Positions 22,811 through 38,340 of a DNA stretch of 64,000 nt are shown here, piece by piece. The notes under the pieces are model-generated. The model saw only the letters and a list, made by a program, of their open reading frames with translations, did not search any database and was not told where the DNA came from. Numbering within the stretch: position 1 is the first letter of the stretch; each line of letters starts with the position of its first letter. Both the position numbers and the translations under genes were made by a program. The stretch comes from Pinus tabuliformis (taxonomy: Eukaryota; Streptophyta; Pinopsida; Pinales; Pinaceae): the NCBI GenBank assembly GCA_031772625.1, contig CM062814.1, positions 367,545,781 to 367,609,780 on the forward strand, read 5' to 3'.

Positions 22811-24141
22811 AGGTCATGAACACATATTTGATCATAAACTTCTAAAATTCATCTAAAAATCACCAAGAAGGTTTTATGCCCTCTCCAGCTATCTATAATA
22901 ACATTTGTTATCCCATGCATTCATCAACCATCTAGTAATATATCTAATCATGAACAAGAGCCAAAGCTAGACCACATCATAAAACTATGCATATAACCAT
23001 AATAGAAGCTATGGAAAATCATCAATAATATCACCTTAATAACTAACACAATCATAATAAAAAATTGGCTCATATTAACATGTGAAAATTCCAACCAAAT
23101 CACAGACTTCCATTACCACCCGACTCTAGATTGGCTGAACCAAAATCTCTCTTTCATCCAATCACCCCCATGCCATATTAAAACCATGAATTTTTTATCA
23201 TAAGGGACATAAACCAACATGGAACCAATTAGGGCTTCCAAAGGCTAAACCACTTCAACCCTCACGCATAGTGATCTTCTCTATACGGTCCATAAGTCAC
23301 TAACATAAACCATATTGGTGTTTATCCAAGTTTTCTGGGGCTTGAGGAACTAGTAACTCAATGCACAACCTCCAAGGACCCCAAGTTGTTTCAGGGCTCC
23401 AAATAATTTGTCCAAACCCATAGGCTCTAGGGAACCTAAGTTTTTTCATGGCTCGAGAGAATTTGTTCCAACCCAAAATCATAGGAAGCTAGAGAACCAA
23501 TTAGAAAACAAAATGGGGAACCTAGTACACCATGGCTATCCAAGAAATGGCAAAGAAAGGTTGAAACCACTGTCACTCCAGGAAAGTATCCATGCCAATG
23601 AGAACACATAACCAAGGAACCACATACATGTACCATGCATCCAAAAACAATCAAAATAAGCTTGTTGTAGTTGTTGATCCAACTGTCTCCATATGCTCCC
23701 TTTCTTTCCTTTTCTTTCTTACTTGTCTTCTTCCAAATCCAAGTGAATGCCCTAGTGCTCGAAGAATACTCTAAGTATGCAAGAGTATATAAGAGAGAGA
23801 ATGAAAGGAGAGAGACAAGACTGAACTAACAAAAGTGGTGAACTGATTCTGTGATGCCTTTTAATATTGATGTCTCATTTTTCTTCATTCTCCTTCACCT
23901 TTTTCTCTAATTTCCCTTGCATGCAAATTTGTGTCTCTTCACCTTCCTTTTCTCCTATTATCCTTTATTTTCATAATTAAATGTCATTTATTACCTATTT
24001 TCCTTTTCCAATTTCCGTAGCCATTATTAAACCACAAGTGATGCCCACTATAATGTTTTCCCAACATCTAGCTTGGAATATGTGTCCCATGACCTTGGTT
24101 TTATTCTTATTTACACGGAAAATAAACCAAGGGTTGATACA
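22811..24141 (-). repeat. G1 3' LTR, remainder right of the T1 insertion
   Basis: From AGGTCATGAA at 22811 to GATACA at 24141 this matches the G2 LTR (35786-37000 plus 45672-45868), including ACCATCTAGTAA, CACCCCCATGCCATATT and CACAAGTGATGCCCA. It shows the empty site of the Copia insertion at about 23968 (TTTTCTCCTATTATCC). Confidence 0.85.
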
Positions 24142-24160
24142 AACCCATCCCCCTTAGGGG
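24142..24160 (-). other. G1 polypurine tract
   Basis: On the - strand CTAAGGGGGATGGGTT lies directly before the LTR start (TGTATCAACCC). It would prime plus-strand DNA synthesis. Confidence 0.75.
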
Positions 24161-24429
24161 AACACCATCCTCAATGTTTAATGAAACTTATAACCAAAAA
24201 AACATGTTTCCCATGGATCTTTATAACACATCTCGATGCAACATTTACATCATACCAAACTGTTGAAACCATGAACACCATACTGCTTATTAGAGCTTTA
24301 TAAAATAGCTTGATGCAATATTTACAACATACTTCTTATTGGAGCTTGATAATACAACTCATTGCAGTATTTCCAATACACATATGCATATATAAATATA
24401 AACCAAAACACAGAAACCAAGCACGTCTG

Positions 24430-25910
24430 CTCAACTTGAAAATAAATAAGGATACAGATCTCGCATCTAATAAACCATCTCCCATGTAGCTTCATCAGGC
24501 ACAAAGTGCTTACACTGCACTTTAACTTACTTGATTTCTCGGTTCTAGAGCATGAGTTATTTCCACTTAAAAAATACATTGCATTTTTGGATGGAGGTCT
24601 CCCTCTGGTTCCACCTCCAATATAGACCAATAAATCACATGACCAACATCGTATGCATATCTCTTAAGAAATGCAACATGTAAAACATCGTGGAATTTCA
24701 TTGTTGGTGGTAGTGCAAGTTGGTAGGCCACTAGTCCAATCCTCTCAAGGATGTAAAAATACCCACAATATCCAGGTGCCAACTTGGCACATGATCCAAT
24801 AATCAAGGAGCTCCTCTTGGGCTCAGTGCGCAAGTAAACATGCTCTCCAACCAAAAACTCCTTGAATGCTTTATGTTGATCTGCATAACTCTTCTTCCTA
24901 TCTTGTGATTCCTTTAAATTCCTCTTGTTAACATGTATCTCTTGTTCCATCTCAGGCAACATATTTGGTCCAATCAACACCTTGTTCACTGGACCACTCC
25001 AGCTAATAGGAGTATGATAACTCCACTTCCAGAAAGCCTAAAATGGACTCATTCTCAAGGTTCCTTAATACCAATTATTATATGAAAACTCTACAAGTGA
25101 AAGTTGTTCCTCCCACCTCCTATGTTTATGCATGATATACATCCTCAACATGTCCTCAAGGATCTTGTTAACCCTCTTTATATTTCCATTTGTTTACGAA
25201 TGATAAGACATACTCAAAGATAATTGTATCCCCAAGCCTGCAAACAACTCCTTCCAAAACTTGCAAGTGAAATTGACATCCTTGTTTGATATAATCTTAT
25301 CGGAAACATCATGCAACCTCATTATCTCCTTGATGATGATCTGAGCTACCTAACTAGATGAATTTGTAGACTTCACTGCAATGAAGTGAGCTACCTTTCT
25401 CAACCTTTCAACGAAAACCATGATAGAATCATGTTGTCTTGATGTCCTCAGAAAACCTGTAATGAAGTCAATGGAATTGACCTCGAATTTCCATTCTGGA
25501 ATAGGAATAGGCTACAATAGACTAGATGGATGATTACACTCTACTTTCACCTACTGATAGTCCAAGCACTTCGCAACAAACTTAGCCACCTCTTTCTTCA
25601 AGTTCAACTAATGATAAATATTCTTAACAAATCTCAATGTCTTATGGTATCATGAGTGGCCTAGATATAGCTTGACATAAAACTCTCTCAATATAAGCTT
25701 CTTGAGGTCACTGTTATCTGGCACATAAATCCTATTCCTGAATCTGACCAAGCCATTTATTATGAGGCGATACTCCTCATCCCTAACACCTTCACCCTAC
25801 TACTACAATCTCTTCTTTAGTTATTAATACCTCTCATCATGCAGCCCTACATGCAAGATACTCTCTTGTAAATATGTCCCATAAGAGCTCACAACTGAAA
25901 TGTGATTCAC
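24430..25910 (-). pseudogene. G1 integrase with chromodomain-like C-terminus
   Basis: The C-terminal integrase part is open at 24567-24989 (GEHVYLRTEPKRSSL, LAPGYCGYFYILERIG, KFHDVLHVAFLKRY). In another frame at 24430-24530 it is followed by KVQCKHFVPDEATWEM, a typical chromodomain tail of plant chromoviruses. The catalytic core (about 25000-25560) is recognisable by alignment to G2 but is broken by stops. A chromodomain is thought to guide insertion to heterochromatin. Confidence 0.7.
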
Positions 25911-27240
25911 TTGCACTCTCCTACTAAGGGAAATTGCAACCCTTTTGTCCTTGGCCTTGAGATATCTAATCTCAAAGTCAAACTCACTGAGGGTAGCTAA
26001 CCATCTAGCTCACTTTACATTTCGATTGGGTTTTTAAAGCAAGTACCTTATCTCACTATGATCACTCATCAAGATGAACCTCGTGCCAAGAAGATAATGT
26101 CTCCACATCTTCAATGCATGAATGATAACTACCAAATCAAGATCATGAATCACATAGTTCCTCTCTTTCGCATTCCACTTCCTTGACTCATAACATACCA
26201 CCTTCCCTTCCTCCAGCAGGACTCCACAAAGTCCTTCCTAACAAGTATCTGTACAAACCACAATCTCCTTATTAGGATTTGTAATTTTCAAAATTGGAGC
26301 ATTTGTGAGCAAATGCTTCAACTGCTCAAAACTAGTTGCACGCTCCTCAGTCCATTCAAACCTATTCCCTTTTCTCCTTAAAGATGTAATATGATAGTCA
26401 TTCCGTGATATGTTCCCGATGAACCACCTATAATAACCTACTAGTCCCATGAATGATCTAACCCCATCCATGTTTCTAGGATTTCAACATACCATAATAG
26501 CTTTAATATTTTCTGAGTCCATTTTTATCACTTCCTTAGAAACAACATGTCCCAAGTAGCGAATATGAGACTGAAAGAAACTACAGTTGTTGATCTTGGC
26601 ATACAATTGATGCTCTCAATAATCTTAACACTTCTACCAGGTGCTCTACATCCTCTTCCTCATTCTTTGAGTATTTCAATATATCATCAATAAAAACTAT
26701 CAGAATCTTGTCTAGGTAAGGATGCAACACACTGTTCATCTAACATATGAAAGTGGTTGGAGCATTGGTGAGACTAAAAGGATCCACCACAAACTCATAA
26801 TGTACATACCTTGTATGGAATGTAGTCTTGTAGATGTATTTTTCTTTGATGCACACTTGATGATATCCTGATCTCAGATCAATATTTGTGAATATTGCAA
26901 CTCCCTTCAGCTAATCAAACAAATCATCAATTTGTGGCAATGGATACCTATTATTGGTAGTCACATTATTCATCTTCCTATAATCAACGTAGAATATGAA
27001 AGTACCATCTTTCTTATTTACAAAAAATACTGGTGCACCCCAAGGTAACACACTTAGCCTTATGTATCCTTTACAAATAATATCGTTAAGTTGTAACTTC
27101 AATTCCACCAACTCTAGAGTACTCATCCTATAAGGTGACTTAGGCATTGGTGATGCTCTCGGCATCAACTCAATAGAAAATTCCACCTCTCTATGAGGAA
27201 GAAACTCTGAAATCTCTATAGGAAACACATCCAGAAATTG
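25911..27240 (-). pseudogene. G1 reverse transcriptase and RNase H
   Basis: The N-terminal reverse transcriptase is open at 26911-27228 ([52 protein letters not shown]). The active-site Phe-Ile-Asp-Asp is preserved near 26678-26690. The connection/RNase H is open at 26238-26471 (DGVRSFMGLVGYYRWFIGN, FEWTEERATSFEQLK, IVVCTD). Frameshifts and stops separate the pieces. Confidence 0.8.
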
Positions 27241-28030
27241 TTGTAATATAGGGTACCTCTTCCCAACTTCCTAATCCTCAATATCCTTCCCTTTGTCACT
27301 GGAAATCTACACTGAAAACAACAAATATCATTTTCAAATTGCACTTTATCTGTGTAGCTATAACCATTCTCACTGATGTAGGATTATTCTTTCCCTACAA
27401 GACTATCCTTTCCCCATCACCAATAGGTACCCGATAGCCTTATCATAGAACTCCACTTCAGGCCTCTGAATAAACAACCAATCCATGCCCAAAAGAATAG
27501 CATAAGACCCCAAAGGAAGCACATTAGATGTGTTGATGTAGGCATACCATTCAAATCAAATGCACAAGATCTCATCCAATGATGAACTCATCGTTTGGTC
27601 CCTATAGCCAACATCACTAACGAAGATTTTGCATGCACTTCTTTATTAAATCAACACTTATCCACTAGGTTAGGAATGATATTACTATAATTAGATCTAG
27701 GATTAATCAAAATGGAAACAACTTAATCACAAATATTAACTTCCATCTTGGTAATGGATACAGGATGATCAACCTGCATATTATCTAGTGTTGCATAATT
27801 CTGACAAATACTCTACCAAAATCCCCTATTGTTTGTGCCTCTTGAGCATTGTAAATATGAGGTCTGCTATACTGGTGCGATGAACACTCACTATGGAAAT
27901 TCTCTCCACCACAAGATCAACCCTCAAATATTTCCTACCATTATCCTTATTCTGCACCTCAGGCTGAAATCTGTGTCCCCTGACAACTACATTGAACTTC
28001 TTAAATGTGCTACATTCTCCTTATCACCTA
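27241..28030 (-). pseudogene. G1 protease and 3' part of gag
   Basis: Collinear with G2 48900-49766. On the - strand the protease core reads ILINPRSNYSNI near 27675-27720, where Asp-x-Gly is expected, so it is inactive. A following block (conserved as LPLGSYAILLGMDW) lies near 27450-27520. The segment ends at the target duplication of the inserted element (28031-28035). Confidence 0.6.
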
Positions 28031-28035
28031 CATCT

Positions 28036-30072
28036 TGATCCCGATCTATCAACTGCCAGAACTAACCAAGATCTTTTACTCCAGGGATGTTAGCAGAATT
28101 ACATGTGAAAGAATTTGAAAAACCACATGTGCATACTTTAAAGAAGAGGAGACATGATGACAACCATCAAATCAAAGAACATAAACAAGTTGATAATGGA
28201 GTTCACCCAGTGTGGGTTACGTCTACGGGCCCGGTGTCAAGAGTGGCGAGGTCGCTTCATTAAATGATGCAAGATGATGATGAGTGCATGGTGTATTCTT
28301 TATCACTACAATGATAAACTCCCTCAACTAGAGTGCCATGACTCTCCATGGTACATTCTCCGATAGGAACTCTCACTCATGTGGGCCCTCCTTTAGCATG
28401 ACAAGATATTAAATTCTCACATGAGGTGACCTACAAGTATCCTCCAATAGAATGGTAAACAAGGATCTCAACATCAAAATCATCATCTCAACAAATCAAC
28501 AAAAAGGCATGGAATCAATGCATCATATACCTCCACTTTTGGGGATGGCCTTAAAATTCATAGCTCTGATAAAGAAATGGACTACATCGTTGTATTTTTG
28601 GTGCGAAATTGTGTCAAATGACTATAAAATCAATCCATTTTTGAGATCGTCAAAATATGGACCCTTGGGAAAATAAAAAATTCCCCAAACATTCCTTATT
28701 AATTTTTTACTAGAATCCTATTGCTTATATGATAAATCTATCTTCATCACTGTGCTCCTTGCAAAAAAATGAGTAATTTGAGTATAAAGATGGCCTGGTT
28801 ATGAAATTGTAAAAATTTGGCCCTTAGGAAATCTTTTAGATTCTAATGATTCCACAAAGATTCTTGATTGTTGACTGCATGAGATTCTTCCGCTCATATG
28901 TGGAAACTTATCACACCATCATCTTCCTTGCAAAAAATTGAGAAGAATGAGTATAAAGTTGACCTTGTTATATCACCTTCCAAACTTGGCCTCGAAAGAA
29001 TATTTTAGATTCCATGCAGATTCCTGCGTCATGGTTCCACCTCCATGGTTCCACCTTCATTGGTCTATTTCAGGAAAATCCACTACTCGTATTAGAAAAT
29101 TGACAATGCCACTAGATTCTTGACGAAATTCTGTGTAAAATAAGTATAAATTTTGCATGATTCTACCACTGCAAAAAATCAACTCGAAGGGAATATTTTA
29201 GATTCCTCTTCATTCCCCTGCATTAAGGTTCCATGCCTTGGTTTATGTGCCTGATCTGGGTTCCATGCACTCCTTTATGCATTTCAGTCCTTCATTTGGG
29301 CGAATGAGAAATTTTTGGTTTATATAAAAAAAATTGGGCATGAATTACAAAGGAAATCATGCTAGCACATTGGTAAATTCGACGGGTTGGTTGTGAGTGG
29401 CCTAGGTTGCAACCATGCAGTCCACCATTTGGTTTAAAAATGGCACATTATAATTTTATTTTGCATGGTTTGGTTGTTATGGTGTGCTATTTTTTGGAGG
29501 CTATTACACTTGCTGACCCCATGATTCAATTACTAGCCGGTTGGGCAGGTCTGCTACTGGCTAGCCCGCCCATCACATTTTATATTATACATAAACATAT
29601 GTCATTGGGTGAGGGTGGTGGGGATGGAAACTCACCCCCCCTTTTTTAATATTTATTTTTCTTCTTTTTTTAAAAAACTTAGATGAAATTTTCTGACCCG
29701 ATTTTTTGGTTTATGGGACAAATTAAAGAGGCAACAAATTCACTAGTTCCGGTCACTGGAATCTATTGCCAATAAATGCTAAATTATTTCCTTGTTAGTG
29801 GCCACCAATTTAGCTATTGTATGAGATTTAGTTGACCTCCAAAGTTAGTTGGAGCTCTGCCAAATTTATTCAGGGGGCCTAGATTGACCAAAAGTTTGAC
29901 TGGTCATAAATTTCACATAGAATGTCAGATCAAGATGTCGTTTCTGTCATTGGAAAGCTTGCACCAATATCCTAAATCGGACCCTAGGTTTATGATAATC
30001 CAAGAAATTTTATTTTTGAGCCTTTCATATGCCCTCTTTGATTTCTGAGCCTCTTTGAAGCCACCTAGATCA
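28036..30072 (-). repeat. 3' LTR of the gag-only element
   Basis: Collinear with 31578-33747, from TGATCCCGATC to CCTAGATCA. It lacks the long TC/TA microsatellite present in its partner. On the - strand, the purine-rich GTGGGTAGGAA just inside the LTR is the likely polypurine tract. Confidence 0.8.
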
Positions 30073-30449
30073 TTCCTACCCACTGAATAGATTTTGGTCC
30101 TCCAAAAGCGTGAAAATAATCTCCATCTATTGTGTTACATTTTCTTCACAACAAGTGTCGTGATAGGCCACACTTCCTTCACCTTCACCCTTGATCTTCA
30201 GAGCCATAAGTGATGAAATGACACCTGCGTCCAATGAAAACCCATAGTACAATATTTGCAAACTAAATGTTCAATTACATAACTATTCATGACCCAAGAA
30301 TCCCCATACTAGCCAAGATTTTATAAGACACGCTCTTTGGTCAAGTGTACATCATAATAGAAACCAATACCCTAATTATTGATAAAAAGAAGCCAAAAAC
30401 ATCATTGTTTCTTTAATAAGCAATGGAAATGACATCATCACCTTTACAA

Positions 30450-31492
30450 TTATACAGTAACACATGATTTCTCACTCATCAAAGTGAATGTGTCATCTCC
30501 TTGTGGCAGATTCACTTGTTGAGCATCTTCACCATCTAGTTCTTGCACAGGCGCTTTTTCCTTGAGATGCTGCTCTAGATGGAGCCTCCAACACGTGTCC
30601 ATTTGATGTCCACCTTTGTTGCAATGATTGCAAAAATTATTCTTCCTCCATACCTTCTTAACCTCCTTCCTTCCTTGATGTGGAGAAGGCCTTCCACGTA
30701 TCGTCATTTTTCTTGCTGCCATTCTCTTCTAGTACTCGACAACCACGTGGTTATAAAAGCCAAAAAAACTACATAGTTTTCTACACCATGATATTTGTTC
30801 ATCATTAACAATATTCTTGTAACCAAAATGAAATTTAGAATACGTAGAATTTTTATACCTCTCTTGGTTGTCTCTGTAATCAGAGATTAGCTCTTTCTCT
30901 GCAATGTGCACTGTCATGAGAGGATTGTGATGTGTTCTCATCATCCTCTTTCCTTGATGGTTTCAAAAATGTCTTGGAAGATTCTACTACCTTCAAGCAC
31001 TCTCCTTTAGTGTATCCCATCTTGGTAAGGAGTCTCAAGCTATTTCCTGAAATGGGTACCTCAAGGCTTCCAATAGAAATAACGTCATGTGAAAATGAAG
31101 TTGAAGAACGACCAATATTGTTTACTTTAGCTATCAATTCTGAAGCAGGTGATGATGGCTTCGCTAAGACTTCATTCCACTTGAACTTTTCCAAGGCCTC
31201 TTTCATGGCTCGTAACTGAAGTTGCAACCTCTGCTTCTCCCCTTTTTCTTCTTGTATAATTCTCCTCAATTCAACATTCTTTTCTTTAAGGCTCTGATGG
31301 ATATCCTCATTTGAATGATGAGAACATGGTGAAGAAGAAGAATATTCACTCCAGGAAGTAGATGGAGCACATCCTCTTCTCTTTCTTTCTCATCTTCTCT
31401 CTTGCCATTTTCTCCTCATAATATTCATACATTTTATCTAACATGTTGGCTATCCTATAGAAGACCTCATAGATATTTAGGTCATCCTCCAT
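30450..31492 (-). pseudogene. gag: gag of the non-autonomous element
   Basis: On the - strand a 48-codon frame starts at 31492 (EDDLNIYEVFYRIANML). A shift leads to 31269-30880 (129 codons: a charged helical stretch EEKGEKQRLQLQLRAMKEAL, then IGSLEVPISGNSL). Last comes 30722-30450, with a zinc knuckle CNHCNKGGHQMDTCW (Cys-x2-Cys-x4-His-x4-Cys), typical of a nucleic-acid-binding Gag C-terminus. Two or three shifts separate the parts. The helical segment upstream of the knuckle would serve particle assembly. No pol follows. Confidence 0.65.
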
Positions 31493-31557
31493 TTTCTTTC
31501 AAGATGCACGTTCACTCTCTGGTTATCATTTAGACTCGCAATTCATGTCGGCAAGAA

Positions 31558-31573
31558 GATCACTTTGATACCA
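31558..31573 (-). other. Primer binding site of the gag-only element
   Basis: On the - strand TGGTATCAAAGTGATC begins four bases after the LTR end. It matches the initiator tRNA-Met 3' end (TGGTATCAGAGC) with two changes in the first twelve bases. Confidence 0.75.
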
Positions 31574-31577
31574 AACT

Positions 31578-33747
<2,170 letters not shown>

Positions 33748-33752
33748 CACCC

Positions 33753-34515
33753 TGATGTCTTCCTCACTTATTACCTCACTTTCCTTTTGTATTTTCAATA
33801 GCTTTCTAATATTTCTTAGGATCAGAATTACACTTAGACTACTCATAACAATGCTTCCGCTTCCCGATGACATCCTCCAGTGACCGCAACTCATCTTACT
33901 CAACCTGATATTTAAATGCTAAAGACAGTCCATTGATGAACATTTGGACCTTTTTCTTCTCACCCTTTAGGTAGAGCCAATACCTCAACAACTCTAAAAA
34001 CTTGTTTTTGTACTTCATCTATCATGGAACCCATCTTGAGCTCATAGAATTCATTGGGCTTTCTATCATAATATCTCTCAGAAAAATACACCTTATATAT
34101 AATTTTTTATGCATCTGCATTATAAGTAAATTTTATTTTAAGATATTTTTACATTATAATAATATAATTCAATCACTTTATACAAACTTACTAGTAAAGA
34201 ACTTTTAATTACTATATATTCTTTATCATTTTCAATCAACTTATAAATAAATTAACACCCATTTTAAAAAGTAAATACCACATGTATCATAACATAAGGT
34301 AGGTTGTGAATTCATGGTGATCAATACAATCAATAATACCAAGTGGGGCTACACACTTTCCCTTAATTCCACTCTAACTAGACCATGATTCCCGCTTACC
34401 CTATTGGCCTATTCCTTTCTACCTTGAAGAGCTTTCTGGTGGGGAAAATCCCATCAAGTTAGTTGGTATCTTGGAAATATATCACATCCAATGGACTGCT
34501 TTAAAGAATTTCATA
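33753..34515 (-). pseudogene. gag: G1 gag, N-terminal part and leader
   Basis: Resumes G1 right of the gag-only element and matches G2 49772-50535, including the - strand Gag motif ERYYDRKAKEF (readable in G2) and conserved leader blocks such as ATACCAAGTGGGG and TTCCCTTAAT. No open frame longer than about 60 codons remains on the coding strand. Confidence 0.65.
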
Positions 34516-35264
34516 TATATACAACCAATATACATACATATATATTTATTTATGGTATTGAATTATATTTTATAACATTTCATAGTGCATATAAATATCA
34601 GGTTGTTGATTTTCTAGTGGCTTTTTCTACTCATTTGTTACAAGTTTTGGTTTTCATGGAAAACGGTTGATTTTTCTTTGGTGACTAGTTTTGGATGGTT
34701 AGTAACAGGTGGTGCCCTCCATTTTACTAGTTATTATTAAGTTTATAGTATGTGTTAGATATGCTTGGGATAAAATTTGAGTCCTTTATGTTCTTAATTA
34801 AAATCGTCTTCCATGATGATCCTTTTATTAGAGATTTACTTACAATATATATGATTTAATAAATGTAATAATTGATGGTTTATGATAAGTAGTTATATTT
34901 TGGTGTAATGTTTGATGATCAAGGTGTAATCATGTGTTAATGTCTAACTAACTGGAAATATTTCTATAGGCTCACTATTCCCATTGTGCCACACTTGGTC
35001 TAGATAAACTCATTTCTATAGAGAAATTCATCTATATATAAATAGATACTCTCTATAACTTTATAATACCCAAAGATAAATTTATGAAAAATTATTATAT
35101 CTTTCCTATTTCATCTTATTCATATGAGAATAATATGAAAAAGGAATGAGAAAGAATAGCTCATTCTTAATTTGTAGGTTGTTCAACATATTTTTAGAAA
35201 ATCTCTCTTAATATAAATGTCTTAGAAATCTATTCCACTTTATTACTTACATTAAACATCTAGA
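34516..35264. other. Unassigned AT-rich spacer between G1 and G2
   Basis: About 750 AT-rich bases with no coding frame and no clear homology to the matching place in G2 (after 50535). The last five bases, CTAGA, may be the target duplication of G2. No primer site adjoins the LTR at 35265, so that LTR is unlikely to be the 5' LTR of G1. Confidence 0.5.
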
Positions 35265-36995
35265 TGTAACGACCTCCTCCTATATTTACCCACTTTTACA
35301 AGCTCTCTAGGGTAAACATGAGCTATGTATCACTATGATATGATCCAACCTCCAAGTTTCAGTTATGGAAGTGGGCCTATGAACCAGAAGTAAATTGAAA
35401 TCCCATAGAGACTACATATCACTCAGGAGCCTACCAACCACCCAGGTGTTCAATCCCTTATTTGCAACTCTTTTTCACTAGGTTTCCTCTCTAACCACAC
35501 AATTGAGCACATTGTGCCTGCATTATGGGGTTCCAACCACAGCCATAATCCTGCCTACATACGATTATGACCCAAATTTCCTTGCTAACTCCATGTGGTC
35601 GCAAGATCTTTGCCAAGTTTTCAGGCTAGCCTCCAGAACACAGCCCAGAACTTCCTGAAACTTTCCAGAATCATGAAAATGATGATAAAAATTCTAGACA
35701 ATCAAAACTTGAGAAAAATATTGACCTAGACATTCCTAACACTAGATAGACATTTCGTCAAATATATAGTAAACATATAAGTTATAGGTCATGAATGCAT
35801 ATCTGATCATAAACATTCGAACATCATCTGAAAATCACCAAGAAGACTCTATGCCCTCTCTAGCTAGTTTTAATAACTCTTGTTATCCCATGCATTCATT
35901 AACCATCTAGTAACATATCAAATCATGAATAAGAGCCATAACTAGAGTACATGTTAAAACCATGCATATAACCAAAATATAACGAGAAACGAAGTTATGG
36001 AAAATCATCCATAAGATCACCATACTAACTATTACAAGTTCTCATAGATCATAATACGAAATTAGCTCATATTAGCATGTGAAAATTCCAACCAAGTTTG
36101 GTACTTCAACATACCACCCAACCCTAAATTGGCTGATCTAAAATATCTCTTTCATCCAATCACCCCCATGCCATATTCCAATCATGAATGTGGGATCATA
36201 TGGGTTAAACCAACATGGAATCAAATAGGGATTCCAAAGAAAAAACTACCTCGACCCTCAAATATAGTGATCTCACCTATACATTCCATAAATCACTAAC
36301 ATAAACCAAATTGTTCTTTATCCAAGTTGTAGAGGTCTCCAGAAACTAGTAACTTAACCTATATTCTACAGGGAACCCGAGCTATTTCAAAGCTCTAGAT
36401 AATTTGTCCTAAACCATCGGTTACAGGGATTAGCAACTCAACCCATAGGCTCGAGGGAACCGAAGATGTTTTAGGGCTCCAAAAAAATTGTTCTAACTAA
36501 CAAACATAGGAAACCAGAGAACCAATCAGAAAACCAAATAGGGAACCCACTACACCATGAGTATCTAGGAAATGGAAATAAAAGGTTGAAATCGCTTTCA
36601 TTCCTAGGAAGTCTCCATTCCAATGAATACACATAACCAAGGAACCACATTCATATACCATGCATCCAAAAACTAGCAAATAAATGACAGATGCAACTTG
36701 TTTCCTACAAAGTAAGCCTTTTGTAGTTGTTGATCCAATTGTATATTTATGCTCCCTTAATTTCCTTTGATTTCTTGTTGTCTTCTTATAAATCCAAGTG
36801 AATGTTAGAGTGCTCCATGAATACTCTAAGTTTGCAAGTGTATGAGAGAGAGAATGAAATGAGAGAGCTTAAATTGAAATGAAAAAGGTTGTGAGATGAT
36901 TCTCTAATGCCACTTTATTACTGATGTCTCATTTTTCTTCATTTTTCCTCTAATTTCCCTTGCATGAAAATTTGTGTCTCTTCACCTTCCCTTTC

Positions 36996-37000
36996 TCCTA
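36996..37000. repeat. Target-site duplication TCCTA of the Copia element (left)
   Basis: TCCTA here and at 45667-45671, directly outside TG...CA LTR ends. The empty site in G1 reads CTCCTATTATCC near 23968. Confidence 0.95.
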
Positions 37001-37078
37001 TGTTGGAAATAATACTGAGAGGGGGGGTGAATCAGTATTATCAGATCAATCAAACCTTTTCAATGCTCAGAAACATAT

Positions 37079-37138
37079 ACGCTACTTCAGTTAAGTAAAA
37101 CAGCGTGTACACGCTACTGTGACTAAATAAAACAGCGT
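37079..37138. repeat. Inverted-unit pair 1 (ACGC-N20-GCGT x2), 3' LTR
   Basis: Arms at 37079-37082/37103-37106 and 37111-37114/37135-37138. Each pair is separated by exactly 20 bases, and the two units are joined by GTAC, forming the palindrome GCGTGTACACGC. Outer TAT/ATA extend the stems. Confidence 0.9.
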
Positions 37139-37758
37139 ATAAGCAGAAAACTCATAACTTAGTTAGCTTATTCTTCAGTTAAGTTCATCAGGACATTATT
37201 CAGCACATTAACAGTAAGCAGATGCAGTATAACAGAACGGATCAAAAGTCACACACATGAACACCAAGATATAAGGTGGAAACCCAATGTGGGTGAAAAC
37301 CACCTGCTGCAAGTTATCTCTATCTTTCTTTAAGAAACTTCAGTTTACAATCTTTTGTACTGGTGCAGCCTTATACCAGTACGCAGGCTACAACCTGCAG
37401 AAGGCTACAACCTTCTCTCGTTCTCCAAACTTCCTTGGAAGGGAGCTCCAACCCCCTTTGTTCTTGTACTAGCCAAGATACTAGTACGTAGGTGCTGACC
37501 TACAATCTTCTTTTCTTCAGGTATCACCTTTCATACATTTTCAGACTTGAATATTCCTGAAGCACAACATTACAATCTGAAGACCATAATTCATTCAATT
37601 TCCACAACAGATCATTGAAGCATAAAACAACCAAACTCTGAATCACTGAACCACTGAACCCTGTCAATCACCAGTTATCAGAACACAGAGCAGACTACAG
37701 AACTCTGCAATAACTGTCAGACCCCACTGTAAACCCAAAAACAAGCTTCAAAAGATAT

Positions 37759-37818
37759 ACGCTACTTCAAGGAGCCAAACCCGCGTATACACGCTCTTTT
37801 ACCGAAGCCAACCTGCGT
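37759..37818. repeat. Inverted-unit pair 2, 3' LTR
   Basis: Arms at 37759-37762/37783-37786 and 37791-37794/37815-37818. Both spacers are 20 bases and differ from those of pair 1; the joint is ATAC. Confidence 0.9.
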
Positions 37819-38280
37819 ACAGATCTAAAAATAAACTTTCTCAATTTGCAGCTGTACCAGACATTAGTTAGACCCAGAACATAGCATTGCGACAATATGC
37901 AGATCTAGAAATAAGCATAATCAACCATATCATGATAGTGCATTTCAAACCATTAGATCCCGATCTATCCTTAGATCTAGTCTTCCATCAACCAATGTGA
38001 TCTCTCCTTGGCTTAGATCAAGCAACCCAGCACCTGCAAATCAGATCTCTTTCACTCTTAGATATTCAAGCCCTTGTCGAAAGATGATTTTGCCTAATGA
38101 TCTTCTTCTCCTTATATAGTCTTAGGCCTAGCTCAATACCAAGAGCCAAAACCATAGTAACACAATACCATCAACTTCAAAACTAGGGATCGACACGCCC
38201 GTCGAGACACAATGGTCCGAAATCATAGGCACAACTTCCAAGGACTAACCACCATGGACCAAAGGAACCTTTCCACATAC

Positions 38281-38340
38281 ACGCGCTTTTTATGAATCGA
38301 ACTAGCGTGTACACGCGACTTGGGCTTAACGAAACGGCGT
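38281..38340. repeat. Inverted-unit pair 3, 3' LTR
   Basis: Arms at 38281-38284/38305-38308 and 38313-38316/38337-38340. Spacers are again 20 bases and the joint is GTAC. Confidence 0.9.

Noticed and set aside
35265-35300. LTR at 35265 as the 5' LTR of G1, making a shared-LTR tandem
   Set aside because: No primer binding site adjoins it on the G1 side, and 750 unrelated bases separate it from the G1 leader.
37079-37138. CRISPR-like regular repeat and spacer pattern
   Set aside because: The repeats are short inverted arms in pairs within LTRs of a plant retrotransposon; there are no cas genes and no prokaryotic context.
37287-37472. 61-codon frame, identical at 44476-44661
   Set aside because: The identity only reflects the two young LTRs; the frame has no domain and is antisense to the element's transcription.
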